Below are positions 1-8,269 of a stretch of 64,000 bases of DNA, one piece after another; positions within the stretch are counted from its first letter, which is position 1, and the number at the start of each line of letters is the position of its first letter. Source of the stretch: Pseudomonas faucium (GTDB lineage: Bacteria > Pseudomonadota > Gammaproteobacteria > Pseudomonadales > Pseudomonadaceae); NCBI RefSeq assembly GCF_021602585.1, contig NZ_BQIP01000001.1, forward strand, positions 248,001 to 312,000. The letters run 5' to 3'. Made by a program: the position numbers and the translations under genes. The notes beneath the pieces were generated by a model. It did not search any database, was not told the origin of the DNA, and was given only the letters and a program-made list of their open reading frames with translations.

Positions 1-349
1 CAGCGCCGACCAGGCCGATTACCAGCCCCAGCCAGTGGCCGGGCAGGCCGGCATGGGTGACCACCAGCACCGCCGCCATGGCGCCTGCGGCCGTGCCGAT
101 GATTCTCAAGCCACCGCGATAGACGCTGTCGTGCAGGCTCGAGCGCATCACCATGTAGCCGCTGAACGCCGCCCAGCCGACGTTCTCCACGTTCAGGTAG
201 TGGGCCATGGCAATGGCCAGCAGTACCGAGATCAACGTCTCCATCTCGTCCAGCAGGCGCTGGGGGAGGCGTTCGGGGGTGACGAACTCGGCGCGAATGC
301 CTTGCCAGAAGTGGACCAGGCTGCGCCAGGGTGAAGGCCGGTCGAGCAT
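1..349 (-). CDS. FUSC-family membrane protein, N-terminal part (runs off the window)
   Basis: Reading leftwards from an ATG at 349 gives about 116 residues that begin MLDRPSPWRSL and stay open to the window edge. A short cytoplasmic lead is followed by a hydrophobic helix (LISVLLAIAMAHYL), then VGWAAFSGYMVMRSSLHDSVYRGGLRIIGTA and a second hydrophobic helix. This pattern is typical of FUSC/aromatic-acid-exporter-like inner-membrane proteins. The frame is open further upstream, so an earlier non-ATG start is possible. The C-terminal part is outside the window, so the substrate cannot be guessed. Confidence 0.7.
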   Translation of the reverse strand, partial: MLDRPSPWRSLVHFWQGIRAEFVTPERLPQRLLDEMETLISVLLAIAMAHYLNVENVGWAAFSGYMVMRSSLHDSVYRGGLRIIGTAAGAMAAVLVVTHAGLPGHWLGLVIGLVGA

Positions 350-538
350 GCGTTTGATCCTGCCAATCCTCAAGCGTGCAGGGATGACCTTAGCAGGCGG
401 TGTCGTACCGAGTCGCTGCATTCCAGCCCGGCTTTCGAGCGCTTAAGCCATTAACATGCGATAAGCCGTGATTATTCAATGTGAGAAATACATTGATCGG
501 CGCTTCGGAAACGATCAAAATACACCTGTAATTACATA

Positions 539-555
539 ATACGTATCATGGTACG
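539..555. promoter_or_regulatory. Overlapping palindromes in front of the KfrA-like gene
   Basis: ATACGTAT (539-546) is a perfect 8-bp palindrome. CGTATCATGGTACG (542-555) is a near-perfect one (CGTA.CATG.TACG). They end about 18 bases before the ATG at 574. KfrA proteins repress their own promoters, so an autoregulatory operator is a reasonable inference. It is not proven by the sequence. Confidence 0.4.
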
Positions 556-573
556 AAATCGTAGGAGCAAGGC

Positions 574-1575
574 ATGGCCCGGGGCGGTATCAACAAGGCG
601 GTAGTGCAGCAGGCGCGGCAAGTGCTGATCGCCCGCGGCGAACACCCAAGCATCGATGCGGTGCGTATCCAATTGGGTAATACAGGCTCGAAAACCACCA
701 TCCACCGCTATCTCAAGGAGCTGGAGGTGCTCAAGCCCGCTGCGCTGCAGGGCGTAGACGCGCTCAGCGAGCCGTTGACCAAGCTGGTGGCGCAACTGGC
801 AGCGCAGTTGCAGGAGGAGGGCGACGCTCGCATCGAGCAGGCAGAGGCGGCGTTCGAGCAGCAGCGCGAACAGCTCGATGCGCAGCTGCAACTGGCGCAG
901 CAGGCGTTGGCGGCGGCCAACCAGCAACAGCAGATCCAGGCCCAGGCCCTGGCTGCCGAATCGGAGCGCCTGGCCGCCACCCACAGCACGCTGCAGGCCG
1001 AGCAACTGCGCAGCGCCAGCCTCAACCAGGCGCTGGGCGAGTTGCAGGTGCGTCTGGCCGACAAGGATGAGCAAGTGCGCTCGCTGGAGGAAAAACACCG
1101 CCACGCCCGCGATGCCCTGGAGCACTACCGCAGCGCCAGCCGCGAACAGCGCGAGCAGGATCAACGCCGCCACGAAACCCAGGTGCAGCAGCTTCAGGTC
1201 GAATTGCGCCAGTTGCAGCAGGGCATGATCGTCAAGCAGGACGAACTCACGCGCCTGCACCGCGACAACGAGCGCCTGCTTGGCGAACACCGCCAGGCCA
1301 GCAGCGAGCGCGAGGTGCAGGAGCAGTTGCTGGAGCAGCGCGATGCGCAGATCCAGGGCTTGCGCACGATCCTGGCCCAGGCCCAGGGCGCCAGCGAAGA
1401 AATGCGCCGCCAGTTGCAGACCCAGGAGCAGAGCCTGGAGCACCAGCGTGGCCTGAGTTCAGAACAGGGGCGCCAGCTGCAATACCTGCAGGACGAGCTG
1501 CTCAAGCGCGATGAGTCGCTCAAGGCCTGCCGTGCCCAGTTGGCCGAAGGCAAAGCGGCCGGCAAGGGGCAGTGA
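574..1575 (+). CDS. KfrA-like DNA-binding coiled-coil protein
   Basis: The protein has 333 residues. Residues 1-50 (MARGGINKAVVQQARQ.., with RGEHPSIDAVR and TGSKTTIHRYLKELE) match the KfrA N-terminal DNA-binding domain known from broad-host-range plasmids. The rest, about residues 75-320, is an almost uninterrupted Glu/Gln/Ala/Arg/Leu-rich coiled coil. The start is supported by TAGGAGCAAGGC just upstream of the ATG. KfrA-type proteins bind DNA by the N-terminal domain and multimerise through the coil, with roles in autoregulation and nucleoid or plasmid organisation. A chromosomal role here is unknown. A second KfrA-like gene lies at 61947-62939. The long open frame on the opposite strand is a by-product of codon bias. 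Confidence 0.85.
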   Translation: MARGGINKAVVQQARQVLIARGEHPSIDAVRIQLGNTGSKTTIHRYLKELEVLKPAALQGVDALSEPLTKLVAQLAAQLQEEGDARIEQAEAAFEQQREQLDAQLQLAQQALAAANQQQQIQAQALAAESERLAATHSTLQAEQLRSASLNQALGELQVRLADKDEQVRSLEEKHRHARDALEHYRSASREQREQDQRRHETQVQQLQVELRQLQQGMIVKQDELTRLHRDNERLLGEHRQASSEREVQEQLLEQRDAQIQGLRTILAQAQGASEEMRRQLQTQEQSLEHQRGLSSEQGRQLQYLQDELLKRDESLKACRAQLAEGKAAGKGQ

Positions 1576-1649
1576 ACGCTGGGCGTTGCCGTTGAACGAT
1601 GCGCCGCGGCAACGCTCACACCTTCAAAGGTTGCCGAAGGAGCAAGGCC

Positions 1650-1892
1650 ATGAGCATCGAACGTAGCATCCCCGAGCTGGAGGCGTGGTATGCCCAGTAC
1701 GATGACGCCAGTTACCGGCGTGAATCCCCGGATGCCTACCACCACGACCTGGTGCGCACCGCCGAAGCCTTGCGCGACGACGGCGCCATCGACTGGGACG
1801 ACTGGCTGGCGCTCAAGGCCCTGGCCGACCAGGCCCATGGGCATGCGCTGGAGGAAGCCGTGCAAGCCCACGTGGACGACCCCGACGCATGA
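1650..1892 (+). CDS. Small conserved-looking hypothetical protein upstream of xthA
   Basis: The 80-residue product begins MSIERSIPELEAWYAQYDD and is acidic and helical (DDGAIDWDDWLALKALADQ). The ATG at 1650 is preceded by AAGGAGCAAGGCC, so it is preferred to an in-frame ATG at 1599 that lacks a ribosome-binding site. Its stop overlaps the xthA start (ATGA), which suggests translational coupling with exonuclease III. I recognise no domain and assign no function. Confidence 0.7.
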   Translation: MSIERSIPELEAWYAQYDDASYRRESPDAYHHDLVRTAEALRDDGAIDWDDWLALKALADQAHGHALEEAVQAHVDDPDA

Positions 1893-2683
1893 AAGCCCTG
1901 CGCATCGCCACCTTCAACATCAATGGCATCCGCAGCCGGCTACCGGCGTTGTTGGCATGGCTTGAAAAGGAAAAGCCCGACATCGCCTGCCTGCAGGAGC
2001 TCAAGGCGGCGGACGCGCAATTCCCCCGCGAGGCGATCGAAGCCGCAGGCTATGGTTGCCTGCACCATGGCCAACCCTCGTGGAACGGGGTCGCCATCCT
2101 GGCGCGCGACACCCAGCCGCTGGAAGTGCGCCGGGGCTTGCCGGGCCTCGAGGAAGACAGCCAGAGCCGCTACCTGGAAGCCGCCGCCCATGGCGTACTG
2201 GTCGGCTGCCTCTATTTGCCCAACGGCAACCCGCAACCCGGCCCCAAGTTCGACTACAAGCTGCGCTGGTTCGAATGCCTGATCGCCCATGCTCGCGCGC
2301 TCTACGGCAACGGGCACCCGACGCTGCTGGCCGGTGACTTCAATGTGGTGCCTACCGATTTCGACATCTACAACCCGCGCTCCTGGCTCAAGGACGCGCT
2401 GCTGCAACCCGAGTCGCGCCAGGCGTTCCAGGCATTGCTCGAGCAGGGCTGGGTCGACGCCATCCGCCACCTGCACCCGGACGAGCGTGTCTATACGTTC
2501 TGGGATTACTTTCGCAACCACTGGGCGCGCAACGCCGGGCTGCGCATCGACCACCTGCTGCTCAATCCGCAACTGGCGCCGTACCTCAAGGCTGCCGGGG
2601 TGGACGCCTGGGTGCGCAATGAAGCCAAGGCCAGCGACCATGCACCGGTGTGGATCGAGCTGGGCACGCGCAAGCAGCGCTGA
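1889..2683 (+). CDS. xthA: Exodeoxyribonuclease III
   Basis: The 264-residue protein has the length and motif order of ExoIII/AP endonucleases of the EEP fold. RIATFNINGIRSRLPALLAW is the N-terminal strand with the metal-contact Asn. IACLQELKA carries the catalytic Glu. LLAGDFNVVPTDFDIYNP carries the Asp/Asn pair. RIDHLLLN and KASDHAPVWIEL carry the last Asp and the catalytic His. It would cleave abasic sites and degrade duplex DNA from 3' ends in base-excision repair. It starts inside the stop of the preceding small gene and ends nine bases before the convergent acetyltransferase gene. Confidence 0.95.
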   Translation: MKALRIATFNINGIRSRLPALLAWLEKEKPDIACLQELKAADAQFPREAIEAAGYGCLHHGQPSWNGVAILARDTQPLEVRRGLPGLEEDSQSRYLEAAAHGVLVGCLYLPNGNPQPGPKFDYKLRWFECLIAHARALYGNGHPTLLAGDFNVVPTDFDIYNPRSWLKDALLQPESRQAFQALLEQGWVDAIRHLHPDERVYTFWDYFRNHWARNAGLRIDHLLLNPQLAPYLKAAGVDAWVRNEAKASDHAPVWIELGTRKQR

Positions 2684-2692
2684 AGCTGGTGC

Positions 2693-3199
2693 TCAGCCCA
2701 GCACCAGGCGCATTGCGCAGCGGCCCTTAAGGCCATGCGCGCGCTCGTCGGCCAGGCGCGCGCGCAAGGTGGCGCCAAGCTGGTCGTGGGCAATCACTTC
2801 AAAGCCGTAACGGCTATAGAAAGGCGCATTCCAGGGCACATCGGCGAAGGTGGTCAGGGTCAGTTCCCGCAGCCCTCGGTGCCGGGCAGCCGCCACCGCC
2901 TCATCCAGCAGACGCCGGCCGATGCCTTGGCCCTGGGCCTGCAGGCGCACGGACAGTTCTTCGACATGCAGCGCCTGGCCCTGCTGGCTGGCGCAGAGAA
3001 AGCCCAGCGCCTGGCCCAGGGCAGCTTGCGCCACCCAGCTGCAGCCGCTGTCGATGAACCTCTGGTGGGCATCCTCGCCCAGCACCTCGGCGTCGGCCAG
3101 CCAGGCCAGTTCCGGGCGTTGGGCGAAGGCGTGCGCGGCAGAGCGCTCGATGGCCATCAGTTGGGCAATTTCGTCGTGGCGGGCAGGGCGTACATGCAT
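2693..3199 (-). CDS. GNAT-family N-acetyltransferase
   Basis: The 168-residue protein begins MHVRPARHDEIAQLMAIERSAAHAFA, a classic GNAT opening. It has the acetyl-CoA pyrophosphate loop VRLQAQGQGIGRRLLDEAVAAARHRG (Q/R-x-x-G-x-G/A) and a late WNAPFYSRYGFEVIA motif. The acceptor substrate cannot be read from sequence. It lies ten bases downstream of the MgtC-like gene on the same strand, so the two are probably cotranscribed. Confidence 0.88.
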   Translation of the reverse strand: MHVRPARHDEIAQLMAIERSAAHAFAQRPELAWLADAEVLGEDAHQRFIDSGCSWVAQAALGQALGFLCASQQGQALHVEELSVRLQAQGQGIGRRLLDEAVAAARHRGLRELTLTTFADVPWNAPFYSRYGFEVIAHDQLGATLRARLADERAHGLKGRCAMRLVLG

Positions 3200-3209
3200 T
3201 GCGGCTTCC

Positions 3210-3923
3210 TTAATCCGGGGTCATTTCCAGCGGCTGCAACTGCCAGCGCACCGAACTCACGCCTTTCTCCAGGCTCACCCGGCTCACCAGGCGCTCCAGC
3301 AGCGCCGGCGCCTGCGGGTTGCCCAGCAACTCGGCGCGCACTTCCAGGCGCGCCGGGTTGGGCAGGTCTTCGCTGAGCAGCGACTGCAGGCGCAAGTCCG
3401 GGTCGCCCAGGCTGTGCAGCATCAGGCTGCGCACCTGGATCTCGTCTTCGGCGCGGCAGACGATGCGCACCTCGAAGCGCTGTTCCACCTCGCTGGCAGG
3501 CAAGACCTCCTGGCGATCCAGGCGCTGGGCGATATCGCGCAACAGGATATTCGCGCACAGCACCACCAGGCTACCCAAGCTCGCCTCCAGCAGCAGGCCC
3601 AGGCTGCACAGCACGCCGACCGCGGCGGTGCACCAGAGGGTGGCGGCGGTGTTCAGGCCGCGCACGTTGAAGCCGTCGCGCATGATCACGCCGCCGCCGA
3701 GAAAGCCGATACCCGATACCACATAGGCGGCCACCCGTGAGGCATCGGTGGGGGCCATGCCCGGCACGGCCTGGGTCATCAGCACGAACAGGCAGGCGCC
3801 GGTGCTGACCAGCGCGTTGGTGCGCAGGCCCGTGAGGCGCTGGCGCAGTTGGCGTTCGGCGCCGATCAGGGCACCAAGCAGCAGGGCGATGCTGACACGC
3901 AGCAAAAAGACTTTCCAATCCAT
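3210..3923 (-). CDS. MgtC/SapB-family membrane protein
   Basis: The 237-residue protein begins MDWKVFLLRVSIALLLGALIGAERQLRQRLTG, the diagnostic N-terminus of the MgtC/SapB family. Several hydrophobic segments follow (GACLFVLMTQAV, VVSGIGFLGGGVIMRDG, LWCTAAVGVLCSLG), and then a soluble C-terminal domain from about residue 150. MgtC proteins act in adaptation to low Mg2+ and inhibit the F-type ATPase in Salmonella; the role here is inferred from family only. The ATG at 3923 has AAGAGG upstream. The longer open frame back to 4055 has no membrane-protein character and is not used. Confidence 0.88.
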   Translation of the reverse strand: MDWKVFLLRVSIALLLGALIGAERQLRQRLTGLRTNALVSTGACLFVLMTQAVPGMAPTDASRVAAYVVSGIGFLGGGVIMRDGFNVRGLNTAATLWCTAAVGVLCSLGLLLEASLGSLVVLCANILLRDIAQRLDRQEVLPASEVEQRFEVRIVCRAEDEIQVRSLMLHSLGDPDLRLQSLLSEDLPNPARLEVRAELLGNPQAPALLERLVSRVSLEKGVSSVRWQLQPLEMTPD

Positions 3924-4221
3924 AGCAAACCTCTTGCGCGGGCAAATGCCCGCTCGAACGCCACAGCAAGGGCGCGGTTCAAAAAACCAGAAATGCGCAG
4001 GACCACGAAGGGAAGAGGGGGAATGCAGCTGCAAGGGGCTGGGGGTGAATTCCACCGTCTGGCCGAAGGCGAGACAGTGGCAGAACGCTGCCGGACTAGC
4101 TCGCCGAGTGGGCCTGTCGCAAGCGACTGGGGCTACTGTCCAAAGCAGGGCTCCTGTTCAGGGATGCAAAATTGCGACGCGGACCATACGCCCCGCGGCC
4201 GCAGGGGTCAAGGGTAAAAAG
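3924..4221. other. Intergenic region between divergent mgtC-like and crtZ-like genes
   Basis: The region must hold both divergent promoters. A short perfect hairpin, GCGGGCA-aa-TGCCCGC (3939-3954), sits in the untranslated leader next to the mgtC-like start. I see no clear sigma-70 boxes, no recognisable riboswitch and no credible small gene. Confidence 0.4.
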
Positions 4222-4800
4222 ATGACAATGGCTTCATCGGCAAGCGCCCTGCAACCGGTCACGCCTGCATGGAAAAAAGCCCCGGCAATCGGTACCCTTG
4301 CGCCACTCTTCGCCATCACCCCGGACCGTTACATGCTGTTCAATTTCCTCGTGCTGATCGGCACCCTGGTGGCCATGGAAGGTGTCGGCACGCTGGCACA
4401 CAAGTACATCATGCATGGCTGGGGCTGGTGGCTGCACCGCTCGCACCACGAGCCGCAGCTGGGCATGCTCGAGACCAACGACCTGTACCTGGTGGCCCTG
4501 GGCCTGATCGCCGCCGCGCTGGTGGCGCTGGGCAAGGCCGGGCATGCGCCGCTGCAGTGGGTTGGCGCTGGCGTTGCGGGTTATGGCCTGTTGTACGTGC
4601 TGGCACACGACGGTTTCTTCCACCGCCACTGGCCGCGCCAGCCACGGCCGCTGAACCGCTACCTCAAGCGCCTGCACAGCGCCCACCAGCTGCACCATGC
4701 GGTGAAGGGGCGCACCGGCAGTGTGTCGTTCGGCTTTTTCTACGCGCCGCCGCTCAAGGTGCTCAAGCGCCAGTTGCAGGCCCGGCGCGATCGCGGCTGA
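4222..4800 (+). CDS. crtZ: Beta-carotene hydroxylase-like (CrtZ-type) fatty acid hydroxylase superfamily protein
   Basis: The protein has about 192 residues. It shows the four histidine clusters of the CrtZ diiron hydroxylases in order: HKYIMHG (H-x4-H), LHRSHHEP (H-x2-HH), HDGFFHRHW and HSAHQLHH. Three or four hydrophobic segments support a membrane location. CrtZ 3-hydroxylates the ionone rings of beta-carotene, giving zeaxanthin. No phytoene synthase, desaturase or cyclase gene is in this window, so the substrate is uncertain and it could act on another lipid. The start could be the ATG at 4222 or the one at 4228, and the ribosome-binding site is weak. Confidence 0.8.
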   Translation: MTMASSASALQPVTPAWKKAPAIGTLAPLFAITPDRYMLFNFLVLIGTLVAMEGVGTLAHKYIMHGWGWWLHRSHHEPQLGMLETNDLYLVALGLIAAALVALGKAGHAPLQWVGAGVAGYGLLYVLAHDGFFHRHWPRQPRPLNRYLKRLHSAHQLHHAVKGRTGSVSFGFFYAPPLKVLKRQLQARRDRG

Positions 4801-4803
4801 GCC

Positions 4804-5697
4804 TCAGTTCGCGGTTTCACCCTGCGCCTGCACACCCGCGTGGCCACGGCTCACCCACCAGCCGAACGCGCCGGCGGTGAAGAACATGATCAGGCTGTAC
4901 AGCGCCGCCGGCACCGCCATGGTGGCGTTGTTCAGCAGTGACGGGCTCAAGGCCAGGGCGATCGCCAAGGTGCCGTTGTGGATGCCGATTTCCATGCCGA
5001 TGGCAATTGCCTGGCGCTTGGGGATGCTCAGCAAGCGCGGCACCCAGTAGCCCACGGCCAGGCTCACCAGGTTGAACAGCAGCGCCGCCAGGCCCACCAC
5101 GGGCGCGTACTCGACCACAGTCTGCCAGTCCTTGGCCAGTGCCAGGATGATGGTGAACGCCAGAAACAGCGCCGCCACCAGCTTCATCGGTTTCTCCATG
5201 CGCGCGGCGAAGGCCGGCGTCAGGTGGCGGATCAGCATGCCCAGCGCCACCGGCAGCAGCACGATGGCGAACACCTGCATGACCTTGGCGAACTGCAGCG
5301 GGATGGCCTGATCCGAGGCCATGAACCAGCTGAGCGAGAGGTTAACCAGCAGCGGCATGGTGAGGATCGCGATCAGCGAATTCACCGCCGTCAGGGTGAT
5401 GTTCAGCGCCACATCGCCATGGGCCAGGTGGCTGAACAGGTTGGCGGTGGTGCCGCCGGGCGAGGCGGCCAGCAGCATCAGGCCGACCGCCAGGGCCGCT
5501 TCCAGGCCAAAGCCGTTGGCGATCAGGAAGCACAGCAACGGCAGCAGCAGGATCTGGCACACCAGCCCGACCACCACCGGCTTGGGGTACTTCACCACCC
5601 GGGCGAAGTCGGCCAAGGTCAGCGACAGGCCCAGCCCCAGCATGATGATGCCCAGGGCCAGCGGCAGGAAGGCGGTGAGCAGCGGCGAGGCGGTCAT
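4804..5697 (-). CDS. Bile acid:sodium symporter (BASS) family transporter
   Basis: The 297-residue protein is almost entirely hydrophobic with about nine or ten membrane segments. It carries family signatures: LGIIMLGLGLSLTLADFARVVKYPKPV near the N-terminus, LLAASPGGTTANLFSHLAHGDVALN in the middle, and AIAIGMEIGIHNGTLAIALA near the C-terminus. Bacterial members take up organic anions such as pantoate or 2-oxoacids with Na+; the substrate here is unknown. It converges on the crtZ-like gene with a three-base gap. Confidence 0.9.
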   Translation of the reverse strand: MTASPLLTAFLPLALGIIMLGLGLSLTLADFARVVKYPKPVVVGLVCQILLLPLLCFLIANGFGLEAALAVGLMLLAASPGGTTANLFSHLAHGDVALNITLTAVNSLIAILTMPLLVNLSLSWFMASDQAIPLQFAKVMQVFAIVLLPVALGMLIRHLTPAFAARMEKPMKLVAALFLAFTIILALAKDWQTVVEYAPVVGLAALLFNLVSLAVGYWVPRLLSIPKRQAIAIGMEIGIHNGTLAIALALSPSLLNNATMAVPAALYSLIMFFTAGAFGWWVSRGHAGVQAQGETAN

Positions 5698-5809
5698 GGG
5701 CAGGCTCTCGGATAAAGGATGCGCAGAGTCTAGGTGGGCCTTTTGTGTTAACTAATTGCAAAGCGCCAGTACTTAGTAACTTTTTATTACTGAATGCTGG
5801 CGCGTCATG

Positions 5810-6466
5810 CTAGTCCGCGTCAGGCAGCAGCAACACCCCTATGCGTTCGGCGAGGTCAAGCAAATCGGCGAAGGCCGCAGGGTCATTCAACACGTCTCGG
5901 CTAGGCGCAAGCGATTGCAGGTCAGCGTCTGCCAATCGGTCGCCGAACAACACGATGGCCAGCGCCTCGTCATCCTGCCGAGATACCCAGCGCAACCCAT
6001 GCGCTTGCGGGGCGAATGCATGGATCGCTTCGGCCCATTGGCGTGTGTAGGGGTAGCGTTCGGCCTCGGTATCGATCAGCTGTGAACGAGGCACGCCCAG
6101 TAACCGCAGGGCCTTGCTGGACAAGTCGACCAGCTGCAGATCACGGCCCGGCACAACCTGCGAATGCAGGTTGCCGGCGTATCGACGCTGTTGCACGGCC
6201 TTGAAGCCGGGTGCGTAGGGTATGTCATGGAAGAGGGTTTCCATGGCCGCACAGTGAAATGTCGTGCCTGCATACAGCGTAGGGATGACCTGGCCAGTGG
6301 CGTCCCTGATCGGGCTGAAACGGGCATTTCCCATGCCGCTGAGGTTGTATTGCGCAGGGCCGTAGCGGTTGCTGTGTATGCGATGGAGCAGGGTGCCGGC
6401 CGGGAGGGTGGTGAACGAAAGGTTCAGCGCCTGGCCGGCTATCGGTAGCCTGGGTGGTTTAGCCAT
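5810..6466 (-). CDS. RES-domain toxin (probable NAD+-degrading)
   Basis: The 218-residue protein has the RES-domain pattern: LHRIHSNRYGPAQYN and NARFSPI with the conserved Arg/Tyr, TLYAGTTFHCAAMETLFHD with Tyr and Glu, and YAGNLHSQ and SRQDDEALAIVLFGDR near the C-terminus. Known RES toxins (MbcT, Xre-RES systems) degrade NAD+ by phosphorolysis or glycohydrolysis. Its ATG at 6466 lies inside the end of the antitoxin gene (8-bp overlap), the usual order for this type. It is longer than minimal RES toxins (about 145-190 aa). Confidence 0.82.
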   Translation of the reverse strand: MAKPPRLPIAGQALNLSFTTLPAGTLLHRIHSNRYGPAQYNLSGMGNARFSPIRDATGQVIPTLYAGTTFHCAAMETLFHDIPYAPGFKAVQQRRYAGNLHSQVVPGRDLQLVDLSSKALRLLGVPRSQLIDTEAERYPYTRQWAEAIHAFAPQAHGLRWVSRQDDEALAIVLFGDRLADADLQSLAPSRDVLNDPAAFADLLDLAERIGVLLLPDAD

Positions 6467-7145
6467 GGGTGATACCGGCAACCTCTTCCCTGGCTGCTGC
6501 CAGGACCTGTTCTGGCGCGCTGCGCAGCATGTCTTGCGGGCGCTTGGCGCCAAGCCAGCCGTTCACCGACATGAACCAGTACGCCATTTCCCAGCCATCT
6601 TTCATGGGGGCCAGCACCGCAATCAATTCCTTGAGCACCGGCAATGGCCGGTAGCTGGCCGTTTCATCGAGCCCATACAGCGGGAAGTAGTCGACGCCTT
6701 CATGGCGGATGGCGAACAGGCGCTTGTCACGCTTCCACTTGCTCGGTTGCGCGCTGGGGTTGGCTGCACTGAAGTTGGCCAGGCTGGCGATTTCGCCGGC
6801 GGTCACCCAATCGCCGCTATGCAGCACGGCGGTCTTGGCTTTGGCCAGCATCTGAGCCTGCTTGAGCTGGGTCGAAGTGACCGGTTTGGCCGGAACCAAG
6901 GCTTGCACGATCAGCCTGACGGCCTCCTCGGGCGCTCCTGCCACGCGCTCGGAAAAGTATTGCCCGAGCATTTCCAGGGCGCTGACGTAGACATCCAGTT
7001 GCTTGGCGCTGTCGGCATTCACTTCGATGACGATGCCGGTCTTGGCGTGAGCCCTGCCTTTGGCTTTCTCCAGGCGCGCCAATAACTCGCGCACATTCCC
7101 GACAGCGGGGTGGCCGATGCTGAAGACGTCTGCTGCTTGGGTCAT
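6459..7145 (-). CDS. Xre/MbcA/ParS-type antitoxin-like partner of the RES toxin
   Basis: The 228-residue protein starts at an ATG with an excellent AAGGAGG site. Residues about 120-170 (GDWVTAGEIASLANFSAAN.., KWKRDKRLFAIRHEG) look like a winged-helix/HTH unit. The C-terminus (WEMAYWFMSVNGWLGAKRPQDMLRSAPEQVLAAA) matches the toxin-binding domain in which N/GxWLG.k.P.dlL is conserved. It precedes and overlaps the RES gene, so it should neutralise the toxin and repress the operon. A spaced inverted repeat lies 21-48 bases upstream. Confidence 0.75.
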   Translation of the reverse strand: MTQAADVFSIGHPAVGNVRELLARLEKAKGRAHAKTGIVIEVNADSAKQLDVYVSALEMLGQYFSERVAGAPEEAVRLIVQALVPAKPVTSTQLKQAQMLAKAKTAVLHSGDWVTAGEIASLANFSAANPSAQPSKWKRDKRLFAIRHEGVDYFPLYGLDETASYRPLPVLKELIAVLAPMKDGWEMAYWFMSVNGWLGAKRPQDMLRSAPEQVLAAAREEVAGITHG

Positions 7146-7165
7146 GGTTCCTCCTTGTGGCAATC

Positions 7166-7193
7166 ATGGTTACCACATTTCGATGCTAACCAT
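7166..7193. promoter_or_regulatory. Candidate autoregulatory operator of the RES toxin-antitoxin operon
   Basis: ATGGTTA (7166-7172) and TAACCAT (7187-7193) are perfect 7-bp inverted arms separated by 14 bases. They lie just upstream of the antitoxin start. The spacing fits a dimeric Xre-type repressor contacting successive turns. Function is inferred. Confidence 0.5.
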
Positions 7194-7298
7194 GCTATCC
7201 GCAAGCCTGGCGTGCCGCAAGCCTGCGGCATTGGCCGCGTTGCGGTAGTGGTGCTTGCGCAGTAGCATTCGCGCTTTTAGCGAAAGGATTAGCCTGTC

Positions 7299-8180
7299 AT
7301 GCCGTTCCAGCAAGGTCTGCTTGCCACCCCCGTGCCGCCCCACGCCCGCCACCTGTTCTTCACCTTGCAGGCGCCAGAAGCGCTGCCTGCGGCGCTGGAT
7401 GCACTGCTGCCGCACGTGGATGGCCAGCGCCTGATCGTCGGCATCGGTGCACCGTTGGTGAAGGCGCTGGGCCGCGAGGTGCCGGGCCTGCGCGCATTCC
7501 CGCAGCTGGATGCCGCGGTGGAGAACCCGAGCACCCAGCACGCTCTGTGGCTGTGGTTGCGTGGCGAGGAGCGCGGCGACCTGCTGCTGCAGGCCCAGGC
7601 CCTGGAACAAGCGCTGGCCCCGGCCCTGCGCCTGGCCGACAGCGTTGACGGCTTCCTGCACCGCGGCGGCCACGACCTGACCGGCTACGAGGACGGCACC
7701 GAAAACCCGGTCGACGCCGATGCCGTCGAGGCCGCCATCCTCACTGACGCGCAGCCGGGCCTGGCGGGCTCCAGCTTCGCCGCCTTCCAGCTGTGGAAGC
7801 ACGACCTTGAGTACTTCAAGTCGCTGCCCCAGGCCGACCAGGACAACATCATCGGCCGGCGCCTGAGCGACAACGAAGAGCTCGATGACGCCCCCGAATC
7901 GGCCCACGTCAAACGCACCGCCCAGGAAAGCTTCGAGCCCGAGGCGTTCATGGTGCGCCGCTCGGTGGCCTGGGCCGACAGCCGTGGTGCGGGCCTGGCG
8001 TTCGTCGCCCTGGGCCACAGCCTGGAAGCCTTCGAGGTGCAGCTGCGGCGCATGAGCGGCCTGGAAGACGGCATCATCGATGGCCTGTACCGCTTCAGCC
8101 GCCCGCTGACCGGCGGCTACTACTGGTGCCCGCCCATGGCCGAGGCCGGCCTGGACCTGAGCCTGCTGCTGCAGGGCTGA
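7299..8180 (+). CDS. Dyp-type heme peroxidase
   Basis: The 293-residue protein has the GxxDG heme-pocket motif as GYEDGTENP, followed by ESAHVKRTAQESF, which should hold the proximal heme His. FMVRRSVAWAD carries the conserved distal Arg region, and LYRFSRPLTGGYYWCPP is a typical C-terminal end. The family oxidises dyes, phenols or Mn2+ with H2O2. No Tat signal is present, so it should be cytoplasmic (YfeX-like) or encapsulated; no encapsulin gene is nearby. Confidence 0.92.
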   Translation: MPFQQGLLATPVPPHARHLFFTLQAPEALPAALDALLPHVDGQRLIVGIGAPLVKALGREVPGLRAFPQLDAAVENPSTQHALWLWLRGEERGDLLLQAQALEQALAPALRLADSVDGFLHRGGHDLTGYEDGTENPVDADAVEAAILTDAQPGLAGSSFAAFQLWKHDLEYFKSLPQADQDNIIGRRLSDNEELDDAPESAHVKRTAQESFEPEAFMVRRSVAWADSRGAGLAFVALGHSLEAFEVQLRRMSGLEDGIIDGLYRFSRPLTGGYYWCPPMAEAGLDLSLLLQG

Positions 8181-8269
8181 GCCAAAAACATCCCGATACA
8201 GAAACACCGGCCCGGGTAGGCCGGAGCGGCTAGCCTTGGAAGTTTCCGACTCATGACGGGAGCTTTGCC

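Noticed and set aside
532-1443. Long open frame on the minus strand opposite the KfrA-like gene
   Set aside because: It is a Leu/Ala/Arg-rich mirror of the coiled-coil codons, has no ribosome-binding site, and the plus-strand frame has a recognisable domain and a good start.
3924-4221. Riboswitch upstream of the MgtC-like gene
   Set aside because: Only a short hairpin is evident; no M-box or other known aptamer pattern could be recognised by eye.
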